Assembly (NCBI GenBank): GCA_020058405.1
Contig: JAGVEE010000011.1
Location: 1-12,538 of the forward strand
Reading direction: 5' to 3'
From: Sphingobacteriales bacterium
Lineage (GTDB): Bacteria; Bacteroidota; Bacteroidia; Sphingobacteriales; Sphingobacteriaceae
DNA: 12,538 nt
Part shown: one piece after another, positions 1 through 7,656 of the stretch
How the letters are laid out: each line of letters opens with the position of its first letter
Numbering within the stretch: the first letter of the stretch is position 1
The notes under the pieces: generated by a model
Database searches by the model: none
Seen by the model: only the letters and a program-made list of their open reading frames with translations
What the model was told of the DNA's origin: nothing
Translations under genes and position numbers: made by a program

Positions 1-72
1 ACATATATAGACGAAAATAACTTAACAATAACTTTTTCTGGAGATGAATCCGGGAAAGCATATATGAACTAA
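1..72 (+). CDS. C-terminal end of an upstream fibre-like protein (partial)
   Basis: The frame is open from base 1 and ends at a TAA two bases before the next ATG. Only 23 residues are present, ending GDESGKAYMN. The stretch NNLTITFSG resembles NTITVTFSA near the end of the following 441-aa fibre protein, so the cut gene probably ended in the same beta-rich C-terminal domain and is likely another tail or baseplate structural protein. The start and most of the gene lie outside the window. The family link rests on about ten residues and is tentative; the open frame and its tight spacing to the next gene are directly visible. Confidence 0.6.
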   Translation, partial: TYIDENNLTITFSGDESGKAYMN

Positions 73-74
73 CT

Positions 75-1400
75 ATGGCAATACAGTTTTTAAATAATTT
101 AAACATCAACGATAACCAACTGCTTAATGCAAAGGTTCAAGTTGCGTCTACAGCACCAACTGCTGCTAAAGGACAAATATATCTTGATAGTACAACCAAT
201 GTAAATACATTGAAATACCATGACGGATCACAATGGATAGGTTTAAAGCAAGTAAATCTAAATAATAGTACATTTGTTAGTTTAGCTAATTTAAGTGCGA
301 CAGGGAGCAATGTAATAAGCCTAGAAGCTAGTCTATCAGCTACAGGAACTGCGAGCAGTACGACATTCCTTAGAGGTGATAATACTTGGGGTACTCCAAT
401 AGGCGCATTGTACACTTTGCCGGTTGCTGCAGGCGGATCAAACTCTGCCGTAATAAGTTTAACTGAGCAAACGCTTTCAACACAAGTTGTGTCTGATGTA
501 ACTTTTAACGGTACAACAAATGGCATAAAAATCACTGAGTCCACTGGTAATAACGGCTCAATAACTATAGGATTGCAAGATAGCGTTACTTTAGTTGGAA
601 CATTAACTGTTCAAGGAACTGGCCAATCTAGTTTTTCTGGACAAGTTACAATTCCAGCAGTACCGATTGCAAGTACAGATGCAGCGAGTAAAGCTTACGT
701 TGATAATGCTGTAACTGGAGCTTTAGTGTTCCAAGGCGGATACGACGCCGCCACAAATACGCCAAACTTAGATTCACCGCCAACAGGTACAATTAAGAAA
801 GGATTCATGTGGACTGTTACAGTTGATGGATCATTCTTTTCCGAACAAGTTAGAGTTGGTGATTCATTAATAGCCAATAAAGACACGCCTACTACTTTAG
901 CGGATTGGACAACAGTTCAAAGTAATATTGATTTAGCTACACTTACAACTGTAGGTTTAGGTAATGTTAATGCTGGATCTGGAATTGGGGTTGCTTATTC
1001 TGCTGGTACAGCTACAGTAACAAATACTGATAAAGGTTCAGATCAAAATATATTCAAAAATATTGCAGTATCTGGGCAGTCTACAGTGGTTGCTGATGGG
1101 AATGATGATACTCTAACATTGGTAGCTGGTAATGCAATTGAAATTACAACAAACGCCACAACCGATACGGTAACAATAGCATCAACATATACGCCTCCAA
1201 CAATATCTTATGCAACAACAATATCTGCAACCGCAACGGTTACTCATAACTTGAATACATTAGATGTTATGGTACAATTATACGATACGGTTACTAATGA
1301 TACCGTGTATGCAGACATTACTAGAGCTAGTGTGAATACGATTACTGTTACATTCTCTGCTGTTCCAACAAATCCAATTAGAGTATTGGTACAAAAATAA
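75..1400 (+). CDS. Tail fibre protein, 441 aa
   Basis: Probable virion tail fibre or fibre-anchor protein. The N-terminus (MAIQFLNNLNINDNQLLNAK, then a GQIYLDSTTN...YHDGSQWIGL stretch at about residues 34-57) is a common opening of phage fibre proteins and is likely the virion-attachment part. The middle is low-complexity, Thr/Ser/Gly/Asn-rich and beta-predicted. It includes an AASKAYVDNAV segment at about 203-213 followed by an FQGGYDA...VGDSLIANKD module, both recurrent in phage fibres. The last 70 residues (372-441) form a separate domain with HNLNTLDVMVQLYD and ITVTFSA motifs, echoed by the end of the partial upstream gene. There is no S74 chaperone, enzyme motif or signal peptide. The ATG lies two bases after the upstream stop. 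Fibre assignment is fairly sure; the exact position in the tail is unknown. Confidence 0.75.
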   Translation: MAIQFLNNLNINDNQLLNAKVQVASTAPTAAKGQIYLDSTTNVNTLKYHDGSQWIGLKQVNLNNSTFVSLANLSATGSNVISLEASLSATGTASSTTFLRGDNTWGTPIGALYTLPVAAGGSNSAVISLTEQTLSTQVVSDVTFNGTTNGIKITESTGNNGSITIGLQDSVTLVGTLTVQGTGQSSFSGQVTIPAVPIASTDAASKAYVDNAVTGALVFQGGYDAATNTPNLDSPPTGTIKKGFMWTVTVDGSFFSEQVRVGDSLIANKDTPTTLADWTTVQSNIDLATLTTVGLGNVNAGSGIGVAYSAGTATVTNTDKGSDQNIFKNIAVSGQSTVVADGNDDTLTLVAGNAIEITTNATTDTVTIASTYTPPTISYATTISATATVTHNLNTLDVMVQLYDTVTNDTVYADITRASVNTITVTFSAVPTNPIRVLVQK

Positions 1401-1410
1401 AACATAGTAT

Positions 1411-4400
1411 ATGAAATTTAAAAGTGATATAGAGGTCCAAGCGGGTCTGAAGGATTCTTCAGGTGCAAATGGCTCAGCTGGACAAGTATTATCATCTAAT
1501 GGTAGCACTGTTAGCTGGGTAAATGAAACTACAGTTGCTAGTGATGTTCAGAATGAGGTAAAAGCTAGCGTTGCAATAAATAAAGGGCAGGCTGTGTATG
1601 TAACTGGCGCTGACGGGACAAATATAATTGTTGGGTTAGCTTCAAATACTACTGAAGCAACTTCTTCAAAAACTTTAGGATTACTTAATGCTACAGTTGC
1701 TATTAATGGATTTGCTGATGTTGTACAAATAGGTAGATTAGCAGGGCTTAATACTTCAGCTGCTACAGTGGGTGATCCAGTATGGTTGGGAACAAACGGG
1801 AATCTTATTTATGGATTAGCAAATAAGCCTTACGCTCCCGCTCATTTAGTTTTTATAGGCGTAGTTACAAGAGTAAATGCTAATAATGGTGAAATATTTA
1901 TAAACGTACAGAATGGATTTGAATTAAATGAAATCCACGATGTTGATATCAAAACCGATGTTCCAATCAATGGCGACATTCTTGGATATAATGGCACATT
2001 ATGGGTAAATAAAACAATCGCAGAATGGTTAGGTTATACGCCGGCTAATGATGCCTTGGTGGTACACAAAGCGGGTGTTGAAACTATAACAGGGGAAAAA
2101 ACGTTTACCGCTTCAAGAACAAACATTAATGGTACTCTTGCTTTAAAAGGAGGTTCTGCTACAGAAATGTATATAGGCTCTTTTAGTACAAACAGATTGG
2201 ATTTTGGGGTAACAAATTTAGGTGTAACTTATCAGTCATCATTTATATTCCCTTATACATCACAAACATATTCTTGGCCAAGTGCTAGCGGAACTGTTGC
2301 ACTAACAAGTCAATTACATAATCCAGTTACAATCGGAACTGCAAACGGATTAAGTTTGGCGGGGCAGGTGTTGTCTTTAGATTTGTCTAGTGCATCAACA
2401 AATGGCGCGTTAAGTTCCACAGATTGGACAACATTTAATAATAAACAAAATAGAATATCTTTTTTAGAATTCAACGATACAAACAAAACAGTTTGGAATA
2501 ACGGTAATGGAAATATTGCTGATAATACTTCTTTTGGAGAATTAGCATTAGCAACAAACACTTCTGGATTTGAAAATACTGCTTATGGGCAAAGTTCTTT
2601 AAATGATAATACTACTGGTAATTATAATACAGCTACTGGGGCATACTCTTTAACCAACAATATATCTGGTATCGATAACACGGCTAGTGGAAGTGGTTCG
2701 TTAAGAAATAACGAAACAGGTAATTCTAATACTGGTGTTGGTAAATATGCGTTAACATATAATATTGGTGGAAGTTATAATACATCCATTGGTGATTCGT
2801 CAGGTAATTTAACATCAGGCGGCCTTAGTGTTTTAAGCATTAATAACTCTGTTTTTATAGGAGCTGGAACTAGAGCTTTAAATCAAAGCGGTGACACTAA
2901 TGAAATAGTTATAGGATATAATGCTATTGGTATTGGATCAAATACAGTTACATTAGGAAATACTTCTATAACAACTACACGATTAAGAGGGGCTGTATTA
3001 GGCGGGTCATTTGTAAAAGACGGTGGAACAGCTGACCAGTATTTAAAAGCTGATGGGTCTGTATCTACTGCAATGAATTCTAGAGTAGAGGTTAATTTTA
3101 TAGCTACTTCTGGTCAAACAACATTTACAACGCCTTATGAGGTTGGACAGGTAGAAGTTTATTACAATGGTTCTAAATTATACCCCGATGAATTTGTAGC
3201 GACTAACGGTACAACTATTGTATTAGTTACGCCGGCTACGTTAAATGCGCAGATAAGTATTGTTAAATTCGTATCTTCATTTAATACAACATCGATTAGA
3301 ACCGAAACAGTATTTACGACAACCGCAGGCCAAACTACATTTAGTGTAAACTATGCTATTGGTCAGGTAGATGTATTTTATAATGGATCTAAATTAAGCC
3401 CCGCTGAATTTACAGCAACTAATGGAACATCTGTTGTATTAGGATTTGCTTGTGCTGCAGGTGAAAGTATTGTAATCGATAGCTATGTTAATCAAGTTAG
3501 TGGCGCTGTTGGTACAAATAATAAAATAGCTAAATTTACAGGAACTGCATCATTAGGGGATAGTCAAATATTTGATAATGGAACAATTGTTGGTATAGGA
3601 ACTGGGTCTTCTGGAGGATCAAGATTAAATATATTAAATATTGCGTCAAACCCATTTTTATCTTTAAGAAGTACAGACAATGTATATGAGATAGCAAAAA
3701 TGAGTTTTGACCAAAGTACAGATTTATTATCTATAGTAAATAATCAAGGCGCTTCGACTAGCGGAATTGTTTTCAGCACTTCTGCTACAGAAAGAATGAG
3801 AATAAAAGCAAACGGAGATATTAAAATACAATCCGGTAGTTTATTAGGATGGTCAGATTATTCGTCTGGTTCTACTGGCGTTGGTATATTAGGAGCTTCG
3901 GAGGCTTTAGAGTTTTTTACTTCTGGTAGTAGAAAAATGATAATTGGAAGTGATGGGGCAATGGGGTTTAATTATCCAGTTCTTGGGTCTAGGAGTTTTA
4001 TGTTTAGAGCTTATGCTTCTAGACCTTTAGCTATAGAAGTCGCTGAATCAGGAGGTGTGCAGTCATTATATTTAAGACCTAACGCATCAGGAAGACACTT
4101 AATATCTTCTAATTATTTAAGCGGAGGTGTTTATTTACCTTTAGCATTGTCAGGTAGAGAAAACGATAGTGATCTTGTTTTACATACAAGTGGTAATGTA
4201 TTAATTGGAACATCAACAGACGCTGGTTACAAACTTGACGTCAATGGAACGGGTAGGTTTAGCGGGGGTAATTTACAGTTAGAAGGAGGATCTTATCCTG
4301 CTATTCAAATTAACGGAGGATCTACTGGCGGTGGTGGCATTAGATTTTTAGGCTCAACTGAAAATTATGCTGAAATATTTGGTGAATACGAATCGGCTAA

Positions 4401-5052
4401 TAATGGGATTTTGTTGTTCAGAACAAGGCGTTCCGGAACTATTTATGAAAGAATGCGTATCACTTCAGGTGGATTTACTAAAATGTCTAACTATGGAAGT
4501 TATTACAATACCTCTGGATCGTTCCATGAAATTAGATCTGACAAAATAAATGAAAACGCGGTAATAATTTCGAATACAGCAAGCTCGCAGCCTTATGGTC
4601 CTTGGATATATTTCGGCGGAGCATCTCCAAATAATACATCACAATATTTTTTAGCCGGATCGGATACTTCTAGTAATAAATTTTTTATATGGTCAAATGG
4701 ATCTATGGCTAATGCTACCGGATCTTACGGCACCATATCAGATATTAAATACAAAGAAAACATCGCAGATGCTACTTCTAAATTAGAAGACATATTACAA
4801 TTAAAAGTTAGAAACTTTAATTTTATTGGTGATGATACCAAACAAATTGGATTTATTGCTCAAGAGTTTGAAGAAGTTTTCCCTGGAATGGTCGATGTTT
4901 CGACTGAAAAAGCAGAAGGTAGTGAAGAAGCTGAAACTTATAAATCAATCAAAACTTCTGTATTAATTCCAATATTAGTAAAAGCCATGCAAGAACAACA
5001 AGCTCAAATCAAAGAATTACAAGACGAATTAGTTTTGTTAAAAAATAAATAA
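1411..5052 (+). CDS. Large tail fibre with C-terminal S74 intramolecular chaperone, 1213 aa
   Basis: Largest gene of the window and a likely receptor-binding fibre. Visible modules in order: an N-terminal domain (about 1-175) with AINKGQAVYVTGADGTN and GDPVWLGTNGNLIYGL, frequent in phage fibres; a VHKAGVETITGEKTFTA linker (about 218-234); five 17-residue NTxxG repeats (372-456); two tandem 72-residue modules (561 to about 693); a beta-helix-like shaft with an ERMRIKANGD motif; a GTSTDAGYKLDVNG motif (929-950); and a peptidase S74 domain from Ser1110. Ser1110 and Lys1115 in SDIKYKEN match the Ser-Lys pair known for S74 self-cleavage, which would leave a fibre of about 1109 residues. The end is a Gln/Glu/Leu-rich coiled coil, consistent with trimerisation. 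It starts ten bases after the previous stop, with no Shine-Dalgarno sequence. Confidence 0.87.
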   Translation: MKFKSDIEVQAGLKDSSGANGSAGQVLSSNGSTVSWVNETTVASDVQNEVKASVAINKGQAVYVTGADGTNIIVGLASNTTEATSSKTLGLLNATVAINGFADVVQIGRLAGLNTSAATVGDPVWLGTNGNLIYGLANKPYAPAHLVFIGVVTRVNANNGEIFINVQNGFELNEIHDVDIKTDVPINGDILGYNGTLWVNKTIAEWLGYTPANDALVVHKAGVETITGEKTFTASRTNINGTLALKGGSATEMYIGSFSTNRLDFGVTNLGVTYQSSFIFPYTSQTYSWPSASGTVALTSQLHNPVTIGTANGLSLAGQVLSLDLSSASTNGALSSTDWTTFNNKQNRISFLEFNDTNKTVWNNGNGNIADNTSFGELALATNTSGFENTAYGQSSLNDNTTGNYNTATGAYSLTNNISGIDNTASGSGSLRNNETGNSNTGVGKYALTYNIGGSYNTSIGDSSGNLTSGGLSVLSINNSVFIGAGTRALNQSGDTNEIVIGYNAIGIGSNTVTLGNTSITTTRLRGAVLGGSFVKDGGTADQYLKADGSVSTAMNSRVEVNFIATSGQTTFTTPYEVGQVEVYYNGSKLYPDEFVATNGTTIVLVTPATLNAQISIVKFVSSFNTTSIRTETVFTTTAGQTTFSVNYAIGQVDVFYNGSKLSPAEFTATNGTSVVLGFACAAGESIVIDSYVNQVSGAVGTNNKIAKFTGTASLGDSQIFDNGTIVGIGTGSSGGSRLNILNIASNPFLSLRSTDNVYEIAKMSFDQSTDLLSIVNNQGASTSGIVFSTSATERMRIKANGDIKIQSGSLLGWSDYSSGSTGVGILGASEALEFFTSGSRKMIIGSDGAMGFNYPVLGSRSFMFRAYASRPLAIEVAESGGVQSLYLRPNASGRHLISSNYLSGGVYLPLALSGRENDSDLVLHTSGNVLIGTSTDAGYKLDVNGTGRFSGGNLQLEGGSYPAIQINGGSTGGGGIRFLGSTENYAEIFGEYESANNGILLFRTRRSGTIYERMRITSGGFTKMSNYGSYYNTSGSFHEIRSDKINENAVIISNTASSQPYGPWIYFGGASPNNTSQYFLAGSDTSSNKFFIWSNGSMANATGSYGTISDIKYKENIADATSKLEDILQLKVRNFNFIGDDTKQIGFIAQEFEEVFPGMVDVSTEKAEGSEEAETYKSIKTSVLIPILVKAMQEQQAQIKELQDELVLLKNK
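2524..2778 (+). repeat. Five 17-residue (51-bp) NTxxG beta-roll repeats inside the large fibre
   Basis: Residues 372-456 of the 1213-aa fibre are five back-to-back 17-residue units with consensus NTAxGxxSLxNNxTGxx. Their starts are NTSFGELAL, NTAYGQSSL, NTATGAYSL, NTASGSGSL and NTGVGKYAL; a sixth start, NTSIGDSS, is incomplete. The period is exactly 51 bp with no insertions. This type of repeat is found in YadA-like adhesin heads and phage fibres, where it forms a trimeric beta-roll. The unit sequences differ at DNA level, so the array is not recent. A structural or adhesive role is inferred. Confidence 0.8.
3091..3489 (+). repeat. Two tandem copies of a 72-residue fibre module
   Basis: Residues 561 to about 632 and 633 to about 693 of the large fibre are homologous. 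Both carry GQTTF, then a GQVxVxYNGSKLxPxEF core, then ATNGTxxVL. The GQTTF motifs start at residues 568 and 640, giving a 72-residue spacing. The copies have diverged in DNA and in the loops after ATNGT. The module is a probable small beta-sandwich repeated along the fibre shaft; its function is not known to me. Confidence 0.8.
4738..5049 (+). other. Peptidase S74 chaperone domain of the large fibre (predicted self-cleaving)
   Basis: This is a 104-residue domain starting at Ser1110: SDIKYKEN, a LKVRNFNF strand, GFIAQEFEEVFP, and a coiled coil at the end (ILVKAMQEQQAQIKELQDEL). In characterised S74 proteins (endosialidase fibres; MyRF in animals) such a domain trimerises, drives folding of the stalk and then cuts itself off just before the Ser. 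The Ser+5 Lys partner (Lys1115) is present, so cleavage is expected. An acidic insertion (EKAEGSEEAE) sits between the core and the coiled coil, making this copy longer than the one at 7374-7652. Confidence 0.88.
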
Positions 5053-5053
5053 T

Positions 5054-6253
5054 ATGGGATTAACTAAAGACTTAGGTGCTTTACCAAGAGCGATAACGGT
5101 ATCTAGTGCTAATAATGTTGGAATAGGTATTGCTCCTACATCAAAATTGCACGTTTCTGGATCTGAAAATTCAAACTGGGTTACTCAAATTGGCAGTGCA
5201 TTGGCATCTGGGCATAATTTGTATTTTGGATATAATAACAATACAGATACAACTTATGGTTTGCTTATAAGCGGAGGCCGTGGTTCAGCTAACCAGTTAG
5301 ATTTCGCAGTTACTAATAAATTTTATATTAATGGAAATGGCAATGTTCTAATAAACACAACAACAGACGCAGGATATAAGTTAGATGTTAATGGTATAGC
5401 TAGAGTTGGGTCTGCTTTAACAGTTAATACTGACGGCGGATTTGGAGCTGGAAGAACAAGTAATAATGCTGGATCTACAGTTGTAAATATAATTGGATCT
5501 TCGCAAAGTTCAACATCAGCTCAATTAAATTTAACACAGGTATGGAATGGAGTTTCGTATCCTGTAGTATTAAGAAATACATACAACACAACAGCTGGAG
5601 CAGCTTCAAGTGTGTTTACTTTATCAACATCTCAATATAATGGGTCTATTGGTGGGCCTGAATTAACTGAAAGATTTAGAATTGACGGTAACACAGGGAA
5701 TGTTGGAATTGCAACAGCTATACTATCAGAAAAATTAAACTTAGATGGAAACATGCTGTTGAGATCGGCCGGAGCTATTAAATTTAATAGATCTGACAAT
5801 AATGTATCTACACACCTTTACGATGCAGGGGCTTATTTTGTATTAGACAATAGAAATGCAAATGGGTTTGATTTTCAAGCTACAGGGACAAGCCACATGA
5901 GAATACTTCCTGACGGATCTGTAAGTAATAAAGGGGTAAAGACCCAATATGCTTCTGGAAACGGTTCGGTTCTTAATACATTTTACTTTGATTTTGTTGC
6001 TTACCCCTCAACAGCTTATAAAGTAATTGCAGGTATGACTCACTGGAACGCTGGCTATGCTGCATATAAAGAATGCGTTCAGTTTAATGATAGTTACACG
6101 AATATTTCAGAACTATCAATAATAAATCATACTAGTACGGCTGGTGGTTTTTGGTCAATAAGCAGGCCTAACAGTACTACATTAAGAGTGACACATAATG
6201 GAGGTAACTATGATGGCGGAGCAAACTTTTGGATCCAAGTAATAGGTGTTTAA
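5054..6253 (+). CDS. Tail fibre protein without S74 domain, 399 aa
   Basis: Fibre-like protein with an N-terminal MGLTKDLGALPRA peptide matching the start of the 392-aa fibre at 6477. A NVGIG...SKLHVSG motif follows, then NVLINTTTDAGYKLDVNG at about 97, related to residues 929-950 of the large fibre. ELTERFRIDGNTGNVGI and HMRILPDGS are shaft motifs shared with the large fibre (ERMRI...G). The C-terminal 100 or so residues are a different domain rich in aromatic residues (VIAGMTHWNAGYAAYK, then GGFWSISRPNST and NFWIQVIGV), a plausible receptor-contacting tip. No S74 domain is present, so folding must depend on another chaperone or on the tip itself. The start lies one base after the upstream TAA (TAA-T-ATG). 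Confidence 0.77.
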   Translation: MGLTKDLGALPRAITVSSANNVGIGIAPTSKLHVSGSENSNWVTQIGSALASGHNLYFGYNNNTDTTYGLLISGGRGSANQLDFAVTNKFYINGNGNVLINTTTDAGYKLDVNGIARVGSALTVNTDGGFGAGRTSNNAGSTVVNIIGSSQSSTSAQLNLTQVWNGVSYPVVLRNTYNTTAGAASSVFTLSTSQYNGSIGGPELTERFRIDGNTGNVGIATAILSEKLNLDGNMLLRSAGAIKFNRSDNNVSTHLYDAGAYFVLDNRNANGFDFQATGTSHMRILPDGSVSNKGVKTQYASGNGSVLNTFYFDFVAYPSTAYKVIAGMTHWNAGYAAYKECVQFNDSYTNISELSIINHTSTAGGFWSISRPNSTTLRVTHNGGNYDGGANFWIQVIGV

Positions 6254-6268
6254 TAAATAAAATAAATT

Positions 6269-6475
6269 ATGATAGTAATATATAATAATGACGGAAAAAT
6301 AATTATAACATGCAACTATATAGATCCTGTTAAATCATATATAGAAGATAATGAACTTAATTATATAGAAACTGAAGAAGATATAGACCTAATTAATTTT
6401 CAATATAAAATTATTAACGGAGAAATTATAAAAGGTGATCCAGCTCCAAAGCCTGAAATCTTAGAAAACAAATAA
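6269..6475 (+). CDS. Small protein between fibre genes, 68 aa, unknown
   Basis: I do not recognise a family. The protein is acidic and rich in Ile, Asn and Glu; it reads as a short beta-hairpin start (MIVIYNNDGKIIITCNY), a Glu/Asp stretch (about 26-40), then YKIINGEIIKGDPAPKPE. The 'YKIINGEII' ending resembles C-terminal segments of small tail-fibre assembly proteins. Its place directly downstream of the one large fibre lacking an S74 chaperone suggests a fibre chaperone or minor tail protein, but that is inference from position. No signal peptide, membrane segment or catalytic motif is visible. It begins after a 15-nt A/T-only leader and ends one base before the next ATG. Confidence 0.65.
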   Translation: MIVIYNNDGKIIITCNYIDPVKSYIEDNELNYIETEEDIDLINFQYKIINGEIIKGDPAPKPEILENK

Positions 6476-6476
6476 T

Positions 6477-7655
6477 ATGGGACTAAATAGAAATTTAGGG
6501 AATCTAACAGAGGTTATAAAGGAAAGCGGAGGTAAGATAGGCATTGGCACCGGAGTAACAGCTCCTGTTCGAGAACTTGAAGTAAAAGGTAGTGTGCAAT
6601 TATCAAATCCAACTGGATCATTTATTTTGTATGGATATGGAGCTACTAATGATTTTGGATTAGGAACTGATACGGGACAAGCTACTAGAGATTTTAATTT
6701 ATATAACTATAATACAGCCTCTATTAACTTAAGCGTAAATAGAGCAAATGGAAACATAGGAATAGGAGAGGCTGGACCTACGAACAAGCTTTCAGTTTTA
6801 GGCCCCTCTCTAGGGAATATGATTAAATGGACTGACAATCAAAATAACACAGGGTATTTAGGTATTAGAAACTTAGGCGTATCTATTAGTTCTGATGATG
6901 ACTTAATATTTGAGACAGGAGGAACTTCAAAGATTCGTTTATTTAAAAATGGAAATGTATTTGTTGGAACATCGCCTGTTGATAATGGTAATAAATTTCG
7001 CGTAAATGGAATTATAAGTTCTGGAACATCTACATCTGTGCAAGGGCAGATAACTTTATTTTCTACAACCGCGGCAGCCGAAGGAAATATATATGGAAGA
7101 ACAGGTGGTGGATTAATGTTTAATACCAACTCAAATGCTTATCCAATTGAATTTTATGGATCTTTTGTAAGGTTTAATCCTAAAGTGGGGATAGGTTGGT
7201 CAAATCCAGCTTACAACTTGCAGGTTCTTGGTAATTGTGCTATAGGTATGAACACTAACGGTACTGCGACTATAGAGGCTTTTAATGGAACAGCTTTTTT
7301 TGGCAATGGGGGAACCTCTACATGCTTAGGTATTTATAATAATGGTAATTATTATTTTACTGGATCAAATGTATCTGATATTAGAGCAAAAAACAATATA
7401 CAAGATTTAGAAATTAATTCACTACAAAAAGTATTAGAATTAAAACCTAAGTCATATAATATGAATAATAATCCTGATAAAATAAGATATGGATTTATTG
7501 CTCAAGATGTATATAAAATAATACCAGAATTAATAGACGGAGACATTGAAGGAGAAGACTTTATAGGTATAGATTACAATGGAATTATACCAATATTAGT
7601 AGGAGCGATAAAAGAATTAAAAGCAGAAATAGAAATTTTAAAATCAAACAAATAA
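6477..7655 (+). CDS. Tail fibre with C-terminal S74 intramolecular chaperone, 392 aa
   Basis: Second short fibre. The N-terminus (MGLNRNLGNLTEVI) parallels that of the 399-aa fibre, then comes a GIGTG...RELEVKG motif, GNVFVGTSPVDNGNKFRVNG at about 159-178 (same family as GYKLDVNG motifs in the other fibres), and a beta-rich shaft to about 298. The S74 domain starts at Ser300 with Lys305 as expected partner (SDIRAKNN), then YGFIAQDVYKIIPELIDG, and a final coiled coil (AIKELKAEIEILKSNK). Self-cleavage before Ser300 would leave a mature fibre of about 299 residues. The shared N-terminus suggests it attaches to the same site as the 399-aa fibre. The start follows the upstream stop by one base, in the same TAA-T-ATG arrangement. 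Confidence 0.85.
   Translation: MGLNRNLGNLTEVIKESGGKIGIGTGVTAPVRELEVKGSVQLSNPTGSFILYGYGATNDFGLGTDTGQATRDFNLYNYNTASINLSVNRANGNIGIGEAGPTNKLSVLGPSLGNMIKWTDNQNNTGYLGIRNLGVSISSDDDLIFETGGTSKIRLFKNGNVFVGTSPVDNGNKFRVNGIISSGTSTSVQGQITLFSTTAAAEGNIYGRTGGGLMFNTNSNAYPIEFYGSFVRFNPKVGIGWSNPAYNLQVLGNCAIGMNTNGTATIEAFNGTAFFGNGGTSTCLGIYNNGNYYFTGSNVSDIRAKNNIQDLEINSLQKVLELKPKSYNMNNNPDKIRYGFIAQDVYKIIPELIDGDIEGEDFIGIDYNGIIPILVGAIKELKAEIEILKSNK
7374..7652 (+). other. Peptidase S74 chaperone domain of the 392-aa fibre
   Basis: A 93-residue domain beginning at Ser300 with the Ser-x4-Lys spacing intact (SDIRAK). Core motifs are LELKPKSYN and GFIAQDV, with a C-terminal coiled coil. It is clearly related to the domain at 4738-5049 but lacks that copy's acidic insertion and differs at many positions, so the two are not a recent duplication. 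Confidence 0.87.
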
Positions 7656-7656
7656 T

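Noticed and set aside
137..544. Reverse-strand open frames over the fibre and groEL genes (for example 137-544 and 10299-10814)
   Set aside because: They are mirror frames of well-supported + strand genes, lack recognisable domains, and conflict with the uniform gene direction.
2524..2800. Regular 51-bp repeats that might suggest a CRISPR array
   Set aside because: Units are diverged, in frame, without spacers, and encode a periodic beta-roll inside a fibre gene.
4367..4549. A 60-aa + strand frame inside the large fibre gene
   Set aside because: It is wholly nested in a gene with clear fibre modules and shows no independent support.
5054..6253. Fibre tip as the variable target of a diversity-generating retroelement
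   Set aside because: No reverse transcriptase, template repeat or near-identical second copy of the tip sequence is visible in the window.
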